From the IMG/VR virus record IMGVR_UViG_3300021963_007714, positions 45,029-109,028 of that record: DNA of 64,000 nt, one strand, 5' to 3'. The DNA comes from a virus. The position numbers were made by a program, and so were the translations under genes. Of the stretch, positions 43,630 through 52,029 are shown one piece after another; the stretch's first letter is position 1, and the number at the start of each line of letters is the position of its first letter. The notes beneath the pieces are model-generated. The model was not told where the DNA came from. It did no database searches and saw only the letters and a program-made list of their open reading frames with translations.

Positions 43630-44103
43630 ATGAAGAAGATTGCGTTAGCATTGTTTTTACTACCATTGCTGGCTCATGCGGAACTGGTTCAACAATTCAA
43701 AAGTCCAAGTTTTAATGGACAAAATTGGAGCAGCCATGTTCTTACTATAGACAGTATAGAAAAAGCACGTAAAGATAATATAGAAAGTCAAAAGAAATCA
43801 GAAGAGGCTAAATTGTTAGCCGAAGCACAGAATACACCATTGGCTCGCTTTATGAGCCTATTTACCAGCCAAGTATATGCGCAATTAGCCAGCCAACTTA
43901 GCACAAATCTATTCCAAAATAAATGTCAAGGTGCAGACGGATTAGCGATTCCAGGATGTGTAAACCCTTCAAGCGGAGTGTTTAGTTTAGACGGCAATAC
44001 TATTACCTGGGTAAAAACAGACAAAGATGTTACTTTAACAGTGGTTGATAAGGCAGGCACCGTGACTGTTGTTAAAGTTCCTATAGCAAGTTTTGGATTC
44101 TAA
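43630..44103 (+). CDS. csgF: CsgF-like curli nucleation/assembly protein
   Basis: 157 aa. A Sec signal peptide (MKKIALALFLLPLLAHA) is followed by ELVQQFKSPSFNGQNW, the conserved CsgF start that inserts in the CsgG pore (E. coli: FQFRNPNFGG). The C-terminal domain has ITWVKTDKDVTLTVVDKAGT, like the end of CsgF. A Lys/Glu/Ser-rich insert makes it slightly longer than the E. coli protein. CsgF anchors the nucleator at the outer membrane. It shares the GGAGCGAATATGAAGAA initiation sequence with the curlin gene. Confidence 0.85.
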   Translation: MKKIALALFLLPLLAHAELVQQFKSPSFNGQNWSSHVLTIDSIEKARKDNIESQKKSEEAKLLAEAQNTPLARFMSLFTSQVYAQLASQLSTNLFQNKCQGADGLAIPGCVNPSSGVFSLDGNTITWVKTDKDVTLTVVDKAGTVTVVKVPIASFGF

Positions 44104-44104
44104 T

Positions 44105-45016
44105 ATGAAGAACACGTTAAAATTATCAATATTAGCAGCAAGTATAGCCTTAGGTGGTTGTAATGCCATGCGTCCTGTTTTAGAGGCTAAATTAGATACT
44201 CCTCCCAGAGTTAGCCAAAACATGCTGAAAGACCTAAATACCATTCCAGCACCAATGGGTCCTCCAATCACTGTAGCGGTATACAACTTTAGAGACCTAA
44301 CAGGACAACGTAAGCCAAGTAATACATTGAGCCTTTTCAGTTCAGCGGTAACACAAGGTGCAGAAAGTTATCTAATTAAGACATTGGCAGAAGCAGGCAA
44401 TCGTCAATGGTTTACTGTGGTAGAACGTGTGGGCTTAGATAACCTGCTTAAAGAGCGTCAAATGATCAAGCAGACTCGTGAGATCTATGATGGCGAAAAA
44501 GCCAAAATGCTACCCCCAATGACGCTGGCAGGAGTTATCATTGAGGGCGGTATTATAGATTATAATTCAAACACACTGACAGGTGGTACCGGAGCACGTT
44601 GGTTGGGCATAGGGCCATATACTCAATACACACAAGATTTGGTCGTAATTAGTCTAAGACTGGTCAGTGTTCAAACAGGTGAAGTATTAACCAGCGTCAC
44701 TATTGAAAAGAACTTACTATCTACAGCAGAAGGTGTAACTACATTTAAATTCTTTAACACTGCCACAAGAGCCTTTGAATTAGACTCAAGTCAGACTTTT
44801 AATGAACCAGGCAACTATGCTCTGCGTTCGGCCATAGAAGCGGGTGTAATAGAACTTATTCGTCAAGGAGAAAGCCAAGGACTGTGGAAATACAAGGAGC
44901 AAGTGAAACATGACGTGGTTCCGACACCGCAGCCCAAAACTGCCCCCCAGTCTACTGAATCAGCCCCCAATCAAGGATTGGTCGATTCCAGCGGCCAGCC
45001 AATTAAAACAAACTAA
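44105..45016 (+). CDS. csgG: CsgG-like outer-membrane curli secretion channel
   Basis: 303 aa from ATG 44105, 1 nt after csgF. A lipoprotein signal ends in ALGGC (Cys19). The body follows CsgG: VAVYNFRDLTGQRKPSNTLS, SSAVTQGAESYLIKTLAEAG, WFTVVERVGLDNLLKERQMI, then GARWLGIGPYTQYTQDLVVI and VSLRLVSVQTGEVL. CsgG forms a nonameric pore for unfolded curlins. The C-terminus has an extra Pro/Gln/Thr-rich tail. It could export the adjacent curlin proteins, or open the outer membrane late in infection. Confidence 0.95.
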   Translation: MKNTLKLSILAASIALGGCNAMRPVLEAKLDTPPRVSQNMLKDLNTIPAPMGPPITVAVYNFRDLTGQRKPSNTLSLFSSAVTQGAESYLIKTLAEAGNRQWFTVVERVGLDNLLKERQMIKQTREIYDGEKAKMLPPMTLAGVIIEGGIIDYNSNTLTGGTGARWLGIGPYTQYTQDLVVISLRLVSVQTGEVLTSVTIEKNLLSTAEGVTTFKFFNTATRAFELDSSQTFNEPGNYALRSAIEAGVIELIRQGESQGLWKYKEQVKHDVVPTPQPKTAPQSTESAPNQGLVDSSGQPIKTN

Positions 45017-45033
45017 ACAAGGACGGAGCGAAT

Positions 45034-45900
45034 ATGAAGAAAACATTACTAACACTGCTGATGATGGCAGCATTTCCGGTAGCAGCACAAACCACAGTGG
45101 CAGCACCAACTCCAACAACTCCCGTTGATCCTACAGTAGGGGTCATGGCAGGCACCGCCACAGCACTGACACAGAGTGCTACCAATCGTGTGTTCATTGA
45201 TCAAGACGGTGAGCGTCCCAATGTCAGCATTACACAGACAGGCAGTGGTAATACTGCTGGCAGTGATTCAACCTATAGCAAAATTATAACAGGTATTGTA
45301 GATAGACTAAACGCAGGCGGTGTGCGTCAATATACAGTAAACAGTGCTATATACCTACGTGGTGATGATCATAACATTATCTTAAACCAAGTGGGCAATA
45401 ATAACACCATTGCTATGAAGGCAATAAGCCCAGATGTAGCAGCACAGGGAGTAGATATTACTATTCAACAATTAGGCAACAGTAACTTTGCTGATGTTCT
45501 ATGTGGATCTGGATCAAGTTCAGCAGGAACAGCATTAACAGGCTGTAAAGATGCTACATTAAATTGGAAGTTTACAGGTAACAGCAATGCCATACAGTTT
45601 CGTGGCACAGGTGACGATCTAAACAGTCAGATCACAGTGACCAGTGGTAATAGCAATGAATTTAATATTGACTCAGTGGGTAATAAGCACAATCAAACTA
45701 TAACCGTGGCAGGTAATTTCAATGTGTTTAATATCAGTCAAACTGGCAATAGTGCTTATGGTAGCAGCATATGGATGGATGTAAACGGAGCCAGCAATAG
45801 ATTCGCTATCAGCCAAGCAGGCACACAAGATAATGTAGTTAAAATTACCACAGTGGGCAGCAGTGGAGTTTGGAATATAATTCAAAGAACAACACCATAA
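45034..45900 (+). CDS. Curlin-repeat amyloid protein (CsgA/CsgB-like)
   Basis: 288 aa. The signal peptide MKKTLLTLLMMAAFPVAAQ precedes about seven degenerate curlin repeats with the SxxQxGxxN theme: VSITQTGSGN, IILNQVGNNN, ITIQQLGNSN, FNIDSVGNKHN, FNISQTGNS, FAISQAGTQDN and a last WNIIQR. These stack as a beta-solenoid amyloid in CsgA. It is longer than E. coli CsgA (151 aa) and the repeats are less regular. It is a probable substrate of the neighbouring CsgG. Confidence 0.88.
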   Translation: MKKTLLTLLMMAAFPVAAQTTVAAPTPTTPVDPTVGVMAGTATALTQSATNRVFIDQDGERPNVSITQTGSGNTAGSDSTYSKIITGIVDRLNAGGVRQYTVNSAIYLRGDDHNIILNQVGNNNTIAMKAISPDVAAQGVDITIQQLGNSNFADVLCGSGSSSAGTALTGCKDATLNWKFTGNSNAIQFRGTGDDLNSQITVTSGNSNEFNIDSVGNKHNQTITVAGNFNVFNISQTGNSAYGSSIWMDVNGASNRFAISQAGTQDNVVKITTVGSSGVWNIIQRTTP

Positions 45901-45909
45901 GGAGTTGTC

Positions 45910-47064
45910 GTGAGATATTTCTGTTTAAGTTTATTGTTTTGCGCCACCACGGCCTGGGCTGACATAGGGTCAGTTACAGAGGTCACAGGCAGTGGCACAA
46001 TAAAACGTGGTAAAGATTCTGTGACAATAGCCAAGGGAACGGTGATTCAAACCAATGATAAGATTGAAACAAAGAATGGCAAGGTTAAAATTACTTTTAA
46101 AGACAATACTACAGTATCAGTCACGGAACACAGTAGTTTGGTTATTGATGATTTTGTTTATGATCCTAAAAATGCTCAGGGAGGAAAACTTGGTCTAAAG
46201 GCCACTGGTGGTGCTGTGCGCTATGTTAGTGGTGCCATAGCCGGTGCCAACCCTAATGCTGTGAAAATCAATACACCTACTGCGGCAATTGCTGTGCGTG
46301 GCACTGACTTTGTCATGGCAGTAAACGAAGTTGGAGCATCCACTGTGATCCTCATGCCCAGTTGTGAAGATAATGTAGGACCTAATGTTAGAGGTGCCAT
46401 ATGTGGTAGTGGAGCCATTGATGTAGAAAGTGGCCCTAACCTTGTAACAATGAATCGTCCCTTTCAAGCCACTATGGTAGAAACAGCGGGCGCACCTCCT
46501 ACACCCCCCATGACTATTAATATATTTGGCACACCAGTAGGAACTAATTTGTTAGTGAGCCCACCGCCTACTATGAGTGGTGCGCCGTTGGTAGCAGCAG
46601 CAAGAGCCGCAGCGGCAGCAGCAGGTGTTCCAGGAGCGAAAAAAGATGACTCAAAGAAAGAGAGCAAAGAAGAGAGCAAAGATGGTGGTGATAACTCAGA
46701 ACAAGTCGCAAGTAACCAGGCGGCAGACGCTAAAAAGGCTCAAGAAGCCCCTGCTTCAGACACTAAAACCACAGTAGCACAAGCAGAAGTTAAAGAAGAA
46801 ATTCCTGTCACTGCTGCCAAAGAAGAAACAAAGTCAGAAGATCCAGAATGGCTACGTAAGATTTATAAAGATAAATCAGAGACCAAACAGGTAGGTTGGG
46901 CTGTAGAATCAGTTAGCCAAAATGGTCGTAATGTAGCACAGGTTTCATTACAGATGAATACTCAGGTGCAGGTCAGTGTCACACAGGACATGCTGAACGT
47001 GAGCAATAACTTCTCAAGTGGTCGTCCTCAGGGACAGATTATAATTAATCAAACATACAGATGA
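45910..47064 (+). CDS. Secreted FecR-domain protein of curli-like cluster
   Basis: 384 aa from a GTG at 45910 with AAGGAG upstream. A signal peptide (MRYFCLSLLFCATTAWA) is followed by a FecR domain, about residues 19-140 (IGSVTEVTGSGTIKRGKDSV, GTVIQTNDKIETKNGKVKIT, TPTAAIAVRGTDFVM). A Pro/Ala-rich stretch and a Lys/Glu/Ser-rich low-complexity region come next, then a C-terminal QVSLQMNTQVQVSVTQDMLN segment. FecR-domain proteins occur next to secreted fibre systems in bacteria. A periplasmic or surface scaffold for the curlin export unit is inferred. Confidence 0.8.
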   Translation: MRYFCLSLLFCATTAWADIGSVTEVTGSGTIKRGKDSVTIAKGTVIQTNDKIETKNGKVKITFKDNTTVSVTEHSSLVIDDFVYDPKNAQGGKLGLKATGGAVRYVSGAIAGANPNAVKINTPTAAIAVRGTDFVMAVNEVGASTVILMPSCEDNVGPNVRGAICGSGAIDVESGPNLVTMNRPFQATMVETAGAPPTPPMTINIFGTPVGTNLLVSPPPTMSGAPLVAAARAAAAAAGVPGAKKDDSKKESKEESKDGGDNSEQVASNQAADAKKAQEAPASDTKTTVAQAEVKEEIPVTAAKEETKSEDPEWLRKIYKDKSETKQVGWAVESVSQNGRNVAQVSLQMNTQVQVSVTQDMLNVSNNFSSGRPQGQIIINQTYR

Positions 47065-48902
47065 AATACGGATATCGTTGGACTTCGGGTTTTGGCATTG
47101 TTATACTGGTGCTGTTCCTCTCCTTGGTTTATTTTTGGGCTGAACCTGCTCGTGCTGATGTCACTGATCTACAACTACCGGTAGGTAAAGTATTCGACAG
47201 TCAATGGAATGTAGGAGCCTGCACCCAATCAAGCGGAACCTGCTCAGTAAGCGGCCTTGTATCAAGTCAACTTTACAGTCCATCAGCAGGATGGAAAAGT
47301 TTTACCTCAGGTATGACTGTGCGTTTTAGTTATAATAACGGCAGTGTAGCAGGCAATCCCATACAGTTAGAATTATGGAACAGTAACAATACTCTTAACA
47401 CTGTGATGATTCCTTATGGTAGATTCATTGCTTTTGAAAATGGTGCCAATGAAGGTCGTCAATATATGTTTGTGGATAACACCACTTGGTATGGATATTA
47501 TATTAACCTACAAGCATCTACATCTACCACTAGTTCAACTTGGAATCATGGTGGCACTGCCACTACAGCACAATATCAAGCACTAACACAGGCCATGGTC
47601 ACTGCGCCACCGCCACCTGCTATGCCCACAAACAATGTAGCACAGACCAGTGGGTCAAGCCTATATCCCTATACCAGAGGAACCAGTAATCGTGGATTTA
47701 CAATACAATGGTGGGACTGCTGTGGCAGCGGTGGTTGGAATATGTCAAATGCTACTTGGAGTCAAGGCGGCACAGGCAGCGGCTTTTATGCTTGGGTCAC
47801 AGGATATCTCCGCTGGCCAGGTGCTCAAGACGGTGTAAGTAGAACCATATGGTTTAGAACAGGTTGGGATGACAAGCACAAATTGTTTATCAATGGCACA
47901 CAGATAACCAATGGTGATTGCTGTGCCTATGCCTATGGATCATATACTGCTAAACCTGGTGAATTTGTATATATTCATTTTTATACAGATAACAGTGGCG
48001 GTGGACCTACCAGTTGGGAAATAGCCTGGGATCCACAGGGTGACGGCACCTATGAAGTTATAGGTGGCGAAAGCGTAGGATTAGAATCAGGTGGTGGTTC
48101 AAGTTGGTATTCAAGCACAGAGACTGCCGCACAGATCAATCAAAAAAATTCAGATCGTGCTCGATTAGCAGCATTGGCACAGGGTAACAAATTGTATATC
48201 GCACAAAGCGGTAGTTACGCAGATGTTGATATTATACAAGAAGGTTCAACAAACTATATACAAGGACGTGGTGGAGTAGGCGATGCTCAACTCATAGGCA
48301 ATTATAATACACTGAGAATAAGACAAGGTGATGGATTAGGATCAGGTAAGAACCTAATCGAGTTTGATGTCAATGGAACAAGCAATACTGTGACACTGCT
48401 ACAAGGATGGAACGGAACTTGGCCCTCTGTCAGCAAGGATGGCATTGAAAGTGGCGGACACTACAGTGACCTTAAACTGACAGGCAACAATAACACAGTG
48501 ACATTTCAACAGGCCAACACAGGAGCGGCCAATTCCGGACACTATAACAGATCAGAGATCACAGGTGACACTAATACAGTGTTAGTAAGACAATTATGGG
48601 GCAACGCAGCCTATCACACTTTCTTCAGTAACATAACAGGTAATAGCAACAATGTAGATGTATTACAGGCAGGCGCAGCAGGCAAGTATATGGATCTTAC
48701 CTTGACAGGAAATGGACATACTGTAGTCGCGACCCAGGATGGTGCAGGTAGTCATAGAGCCACTATTAACCTAAGTAGAGTGCTGGGGTCATCCACATTA
48801 AATCTTACGCAGCAAGGGACAGTGGCACAACAATATAACATTACACAGGCCTGCGCTAATCTAAGTGGTTGCTCAGTGACAGTAACACAGGGCACACCAT
48901 AA
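47061..48902 (+). CDS. Large secreted protein with C-terminal curlin repeats
   Basis: 613 aa, ATGA overlap with the FecR gene. A signal anchor lies at 10-35 (FGIVILVLFLSLVYFWA). Residues about 40-350 form beta-rich, Trp- and Gly-rich domains resembling PA14-like or carbohydrate-binding modules (WFRTGWDDKHKLFINGTQIT, FVYIHFYTDNSGGG). From about 375, curlin-like repeats follow (KLYIAQSGSYADVDIIQEGS, LTGNNNTVTFQQANTG, ITGNSNNVDVLQAG, LNLTQQGTVAQQYNITQ). It looks like an adhesive head joined to an amyloid-forming tail, perhaps the nucleator or tip of the fibre. Confidence 0.82.
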   Translation: MKYGYRWTSGFGIVILVLFLSLVYFWAEPARADVTDLQLPVGKVFDSQWNVGACTQSSGTCSVSGLVSSQLYSPSAGWKSFTSGMTVRFSYNNGSVAGNPIQLELWNSNNTLNTVMIPYGRFIAFENGANEGRQYMFVDNTTWYGYYINLQASTSTTSSTWNHGGTATTAQYQALTQAMVTAPPPPAMPTNNVAQTSGSSLYPYTRGTSNRGFTIQWWDCCGSGGWNMSNATWSQGGTGSGFYAWVTGYLRWPGAQDGVSRTIWFRTGWDDKHKLFINGTQITNGDCCAYAYGSYTAKPGEFVYIHFYTDNSGGGPTSWEIAWDPQGDGTYEVIGGESVGLESGGGSSWYSSTETAAQINQKNSDRARLAALAQGNKLYIAQSGSYADVDIIQEGSTNYIQGRGGVGDAQLIGNYNTLRIRQGDGLGSGKNLIEFDVNGTSNTVTLLQGWNGTWPSVSKDGIESGGHYSDLKLTGNNNTVTFQQANTGAANSGHYNRSEITGDTNTVLVRQLWGNAAYHTFFSNITGNSNNVDVLQAGAAGKYMDLTLTGNGHTVVATQDGAGSHRATINLSRVLGSSTLNLTQQGTVAQQYNITQACANLSGCSVTVTQGTP

Positions 48903-48908
48903 ACTATA

Positions 48909-48916
48909 TATAAATA
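48909..48916 (+). promoter_or_regulatory. T4-type late promoter (TATAAATA), leaderless position
   Basis: Perfect octamer 4 nt before the ATG at 48921. No leader can exist if T4 spacing holds. Confidence 0.8.
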
Positions 48917-48920
48917 GAAG

Positions 48921-50039
48921 ATGGCTTTATTAATTTCTGGAGGTGTAAGAATTATAGGCAGTACAATAAGTGCGTTACCCGTAACACCACCACCTCTGAA
49001 TATTGGAGAAAGTTTCGGTGGAGGTTATTACGCCGGGTTGTATTCAGCAAGTGGAGACGGAAATCCTACTCACTTTTTAGTTGTATCTCCAGGGTCATCT
49101 GAAACTACTTTATCTTGGAAGTCGTCTCTTACAAATACACCGGGTACAAGTAGTTTATTCGATGGTAGTGCTAACACTGCCGCTATGACAGATGCTTCTC
49201 ATCCTGCGGCAGAATACTGTGGTAATTTAACAACTGGAGGTTATAGTGATTGGTATCTACCTTCTAGATATGAGTTGGCTATAATATATTCAAACACAAG
49301 GGCATGGCCTGGCGATAATGTTACAACGTCCGGTATTAACCCTTACTCGGTATTACCCCGTACTTCTAATTACTCTCTTTATGTACCTGGAGAAGCCACA
49401 TATGCAACTGTATTTAGAAACGTAACAGCACAATTTAATGGAGGTCTTTATTGGACGAGCTCTTCATCTGCCTCACCTACTGCTTGGTTTATCAATACTA
49501 CTGATGGAACTGAAAGCGTTGATTTTAAAGATCAAAATTATACTGTTAGAGCTATAAGAAAAGTACCTTACTATACACAACAAACTGGAGTATCTTACGG
49601 ACCGTATAGATACTGGAGAATGTATATAACCAAGGTAAGGGAAAGTTCAAATCTATCTGATTGTCAAATGGCTGAATTCAAGTTTCAAGTAGATGGTATA
49701 GATAGAGATCTTTACGGAGCTACCTTAACAAATCCTGGAGGTGTGGTAACCGGTCAGGAAGAGGTTTATAGATTAATTGATAATTCAATGTTTTATAAAT
49801 TTTATAATGCAGGCCATTATACTAATGGGACCACTGATATAAGGTTTGATTTTGGGACTCCTGTAAGTTTTACCGGTTATCGATGGGCAACAGCTAATGA
49901 TGTAATATCAAGAGATCCAGAATCCTGGACTATACAGGCAGGTGCTACAACAGCAAGTTATACCACTATTCACACTGTAACAGGATATACAGCAACCACC
50001 GAACGAAACACTTGGCAAAATCCATGGACGTTCACCTAA
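48921..50039 (+). CDS. Adhesin-type virion protein with DUF1566-like and discoidin-like domains
   Basis: 372 aa. The N-terminus MALLISGGVRIIGS shares the ISGG-type anchor peptide with the proteins at 42169 and 50159. Residues about 30-210 follow DUF1566 (FGGGYYAGLYS, WYLPSRYELAIIYSNTRAW, GGLYWTSSS, YTVRAIRKV). Residues about 225-372 resemble an F5/8 type C (discoidin) domain (YRYWRMYITKVRESSNLSDC, QMAEFKF, GYRWATANDVISRDPESWTI). Both are binding modules. A tip adhesin is the likely role. Confidence 0.72.
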   Translation: MALLISGGVRIIGSTISALPVTPPPLNIGESFGGGYYAGLYSASGDGNPTHFLVVSPGSSETTLSWKSSLTNTPGTSSLFDGSANTAAMTDASHPAAEYCGNLTTGGYSDWYLPSRYELAIIYSNTRAWPGDNVTTSGINPYSVLPRTSNYSLYVPGEATYATVFRNVTAQFNGGLYWTSSSSASPTAWFINTTDGTESVDFKDQNYTVRAIRKVPYYTQQTGVSYGPYRYWRMYITKVRESSNLSDCQMAEFKFQVDGIDRDLYGATLTNPGGVVTGQEEVYRLIDNSMFYKFYNAGHYTNGTTDIRFDFGTPVSFTGYRWATANDVISRDPESWTIQAGATTASYTTIHTVTGYTATTERNTWQNPWTFT

Positions 50040-50052
50040 TAGATTAAATACA

Positions 50053-50133
50053 AACATAGGATCCTTACAGCAAACTATTTGGCCTTCTTAATCGCTACGT
50101 GTAGCGTGTAGATCTCCCAAAACGGATCCTGTT
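50053..50133. other. Nested inverted-repeat element in the spacer between adhesin genes
   Basis: Four colinear complementary pairs nest inside the spacer: AACA/TGTT (50053-56 with 50130-133), GGATCC/GGATCC (59-64 with 124-129), TTTGG/CCAAA (78-82 with 117-121) and CGCTA/TAGCG closing a CGTG loop (93-97 with 102-106). No T-run follows, so it is not an ordinary terminator. It ends where a TATAAATT late-promoter-like octamer begins. It could be a structured RNA end or processing site. Confidence 0.45.
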
Positions 50134-50140
50134 ATAAATT
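50133..50140 (+). promoter_or_regulatory. Late-promoter-like TATAAATT
   Basis: One mismatch at the last base of the late octamer, 18 nt before the ATG at 50159. The next gene has no ribosome binding site. Confidence 0.5.
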
Positions 50141-50158
50141 TTTAGCAATAATAACTCT

Positions 50159-51076
50159 ATGCAAATTACAGGCGGAATATTACTCGGTCAAGGCTTTAAC
50201 ATAAGTCCACCATTTTTTTACACAGTAGATGTGCTTATTTTAGGTGGAGGAGGAGGTGGAGGCGCCGGAAGTAATTGGCAAAACAATGCCAATGGCGGAG
50301 GTGGAGGCGCCGGCGGATACAGGTATATATCCAGTGTAACAGTACAATCTGGAACTGTGTATCCCATGATAGTAGGTCAGGGTGGTATAGGTTCGATTAC
50401 CACAGGAGGGGTAGGTGACATCAATGCCACTTATACTGAAGGAACTAGCGGAACAACAAGTACAGCCTTTGGATATGCTGCTGCAGGTGGTGGCCTTGGT
50501 GGTTCATATACTCCACTAAATGGTATTACCTCAGGTAGGAACGGAGGCTCTGGTGGAGGAGGTGGCGGAGCAGGTGGAGGTCAGCCTACAAGTGGCGGAA
50601 CAGGAAATATACCCGTTACTGTACCAAGCCAAGGAAATAATGGCGGTAGTAATTTTACCAATGATGCTAGCGGAGCCAGCGGTGGAGGAGGTGGTGCTAG
50701 CGCAGCAGGTGCTTCGGGTGCGGCAAATGTAGGAGGTAATGGAGGAGCAGGCAGATATCCGGATATTTGGTATGCTTCAACCTCTGGTGTTTTTGTCTGC
50801 GGTGGAGGAGGTGGTTCTGGATCAACCAATGGCACAGGTGGAGTAGGTGGCGGTGGCAATGCATCTAGAACACCAGGAGCTAACTGTGCCGGCACAGATG
50901 GTCTAGGTGGAGGCGGAGGTGGAACCGGTCTAGGATCAGGCAGAGGAGGTAGTGGAGGCAGAGGTAGAATTTTGGTTAGGTACCCTACTAATATTAGAGC
51001 TAGCGGAGGTACTATTGTTATATATAATGGGTATGTATACCATGACTTTACCTCATCAGATTTTTTTCAAGCTTAA
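50159..51076 (+). CDS. Glycine-rich adhesin-type virion protein
   Basis: 305 aa. The N-terminus MQITGGILLGQGFNIS carries the shared ITGG/ISGG anchor peptide. From about residue 22, VDVLILGGGGGGGAGSNWQ, then long runs of poly-Gly with GGAGGY and GAGG motifs, match the glycine-rich (polyglycine sandwich) domains of phage adhesins such as T-even gp38-like tips. It ends in GRGGSGGRGRILVRYPTN and a short C-terminal domain. Receptor recognition is the probable role. Antisense open frames here are composition artefacts. Confidence 0.78.
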   Translation: MQITGGILLGQGFNISPPFFYTVDVLILGGGGGGGAGSNWQNNANGGGGGAGGYRYISSVTVQSGTVYPMIVGQGGIGSITTGGVGDINATYTEGTSGTTSTAFGYAAAGGGLGGSYTPLNGITSGRNGGSGGGGGGAGGGQPTSGGTGNIPVTVPSQGNNGGSNFTNDASGASGGGGGASAAGASGAANVGGNGGAGRYPDIWYASTSGVFVCGGGGGSGSTNGTGGVGGGGNASRTPGANCAGTDGLGGGGGGTGLGSGRGGSGGRGRILVRYPTNIRASGGTIVIYNGYVYHDFTSSDFFQA

Positions 51077-51079
51077 AAA

Positions 51080-51376
51080 ATGAACAAAATTATATTAGGA
51101 TTTTTATGTTTTCCAATTACTGTTTGGGCACAACAAACTGCCTATAAAGCCGTGATGTGCGCAGATACTCAATCTGTCATTACTGCTCTTACTGGAAAGG
51201 ATTATAAAGAAAAACCATTCTGGATGGGCGTTGATCAAAAGGAACACACCTACAGCATATTCTATAACAAAGAAACCTCAGGCTGGACCATAATTGAGTT
51301 TAAAGGTAAGACTGCCTGTATATTGGGCGCAGGTGAAGAAAGCCAGTTAAGTCAAGAATTAAGTAGCAAACATTAA
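51080..51376 (+). CDS. Small secreted protein, unknown function
   Basis: 98 aa, 3 nt after the adhesin stop. The signal peptide MNKIILGFLCFPITVWAQQ is followed by a small domain with two Cys (VMCADTQSVITAL and KTACILGAGEES). It is periplasmic or secreted. Small exported proteins of this type occur in T4-like marine phages. No function can be assigned. Confidence 0.6.
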   Translation: MNKIILGFLCFPITVWAQQTAYKAVMCADTQSVITALTGKDYKEKPFWMGVDQKEHTYSIFYNKETSGWTIIEFKGKTACILGAGEESQLSQELSSKH

Positions 51377-51406
51377 AAAAACATAGATTTTATTTTTCAA
51401 ATAGTC

Positions 51407-51435
51407 TTGGCTAATGATATTAAATAGTGTATAAT
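51407..51435 (+). promoter_or_regulatory. Sigma70-type promoter
   Basis: TTGGCT (51407-51412), 17-bp spacer, TATAAT (51430-51435), 32 nt before the ATG at 51468. Confidence 0.8.
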
Positions 51436-51467
51436 CGTTGTTTAGGACAAATACACAAGGACACACT

Positions 51468-51626
51468 ATGAAGTATTTAATTGCTACGTTTCTAGCCTTT
51501 GGGCTACCAATTCTAATCGGCATTGGTTTATATTCTATCAAAGATCAGCACCATGCTGTAACCAATGTATGTAATGAACAATTTTACCCAGATCTCTGCG
51601 GTAAAAAGACCGACAAAGAATCTTAA
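51468..51626 (+). CDS. Small membrane protein
   Basis: 52 aa. The ATG at 51468 follows AAGGA; an in-frame ATG at 51438 lies too close to the -10 box. One N-terminal membrane helix (YLIATFLAFGLPILIGIGLY) precedes a short tail with two Cys (NVCNEQFYPDLCG), probably periplasmic. Function unknown. Confidence 0.6.
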   Translation: MKYLIATFLAFGLPILIGIGLYSIKDQHHAVTNVCNEQFYPDLCGKKTDKES

Positions 51627-51648
51627 TTTTTAACAGGAGACACAGACC

Positions 51649-52023
51649 ATGTTTGGACTTATTAAATTCCTCATTGCTCTATATCGTGCTTTTGTAGCAC
51701 TACTTGATCCCAATCGTAATGCTCTAAAAGATGCTCCACCACAGATCAAATATATCACCAGTGTGTTACTGGCCAGTTTTTGGGCAGTGGCATTTAGTCT
51801 GTGGGCAGGAGAACTCTATTTCATTGGCTATAATGTAATTGGACATGTAGCGGTAGTAAGTATGGCATTTGCCACTTGGTTGGTATTCCGTCACTTTAGA
51901 AAGACCTATACTAAAAGGTCGGAATACGATCTACTACGTGATCCTAACCGCTTGCCCAAGTGTTACGAACTAACTGATGAAGAGAGACTACAGGCCGCAC
52001 AGAAAGCAAGTTTTCAAAATTAA
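51649..52023 (+). CDS. Two-span membrane protein, unknown function
   Basis: 124 aa behind CAGGAGAC. Hydrophobic segments lie at about 1-18, 38-60 and 65-85 (VLLASFWAVAFSLWAGELYF, NVIGHVAVVSMAFATWLVF). A basic cytoplasmic tail follows. It is co-directional with the small membrane protein before it and the polymerase gene after it. Not recognised. Confidence 0.58.
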   Translation: MFGLIKFLIALYRAFVALLDPNRNALKDAPPQIKYITSVLLASFWAVAFSLWAGELYFIGYNVIGHVAVVSMAFATWLVFRHFRKTYTKRSEYDLLRDPNRLPKCYELTDEERLQAAQKASFQN

Positions 52024-52029
52024 ACCAAA

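Noticed and set aside
50581-50895. Reverse-strand Pro-rich frame of 104 codons and a forward 70-codon frame
   Set aside because: Both arise from the extreme glycine-codon bias of the glycine-rich adhesin and have no initiation signals.
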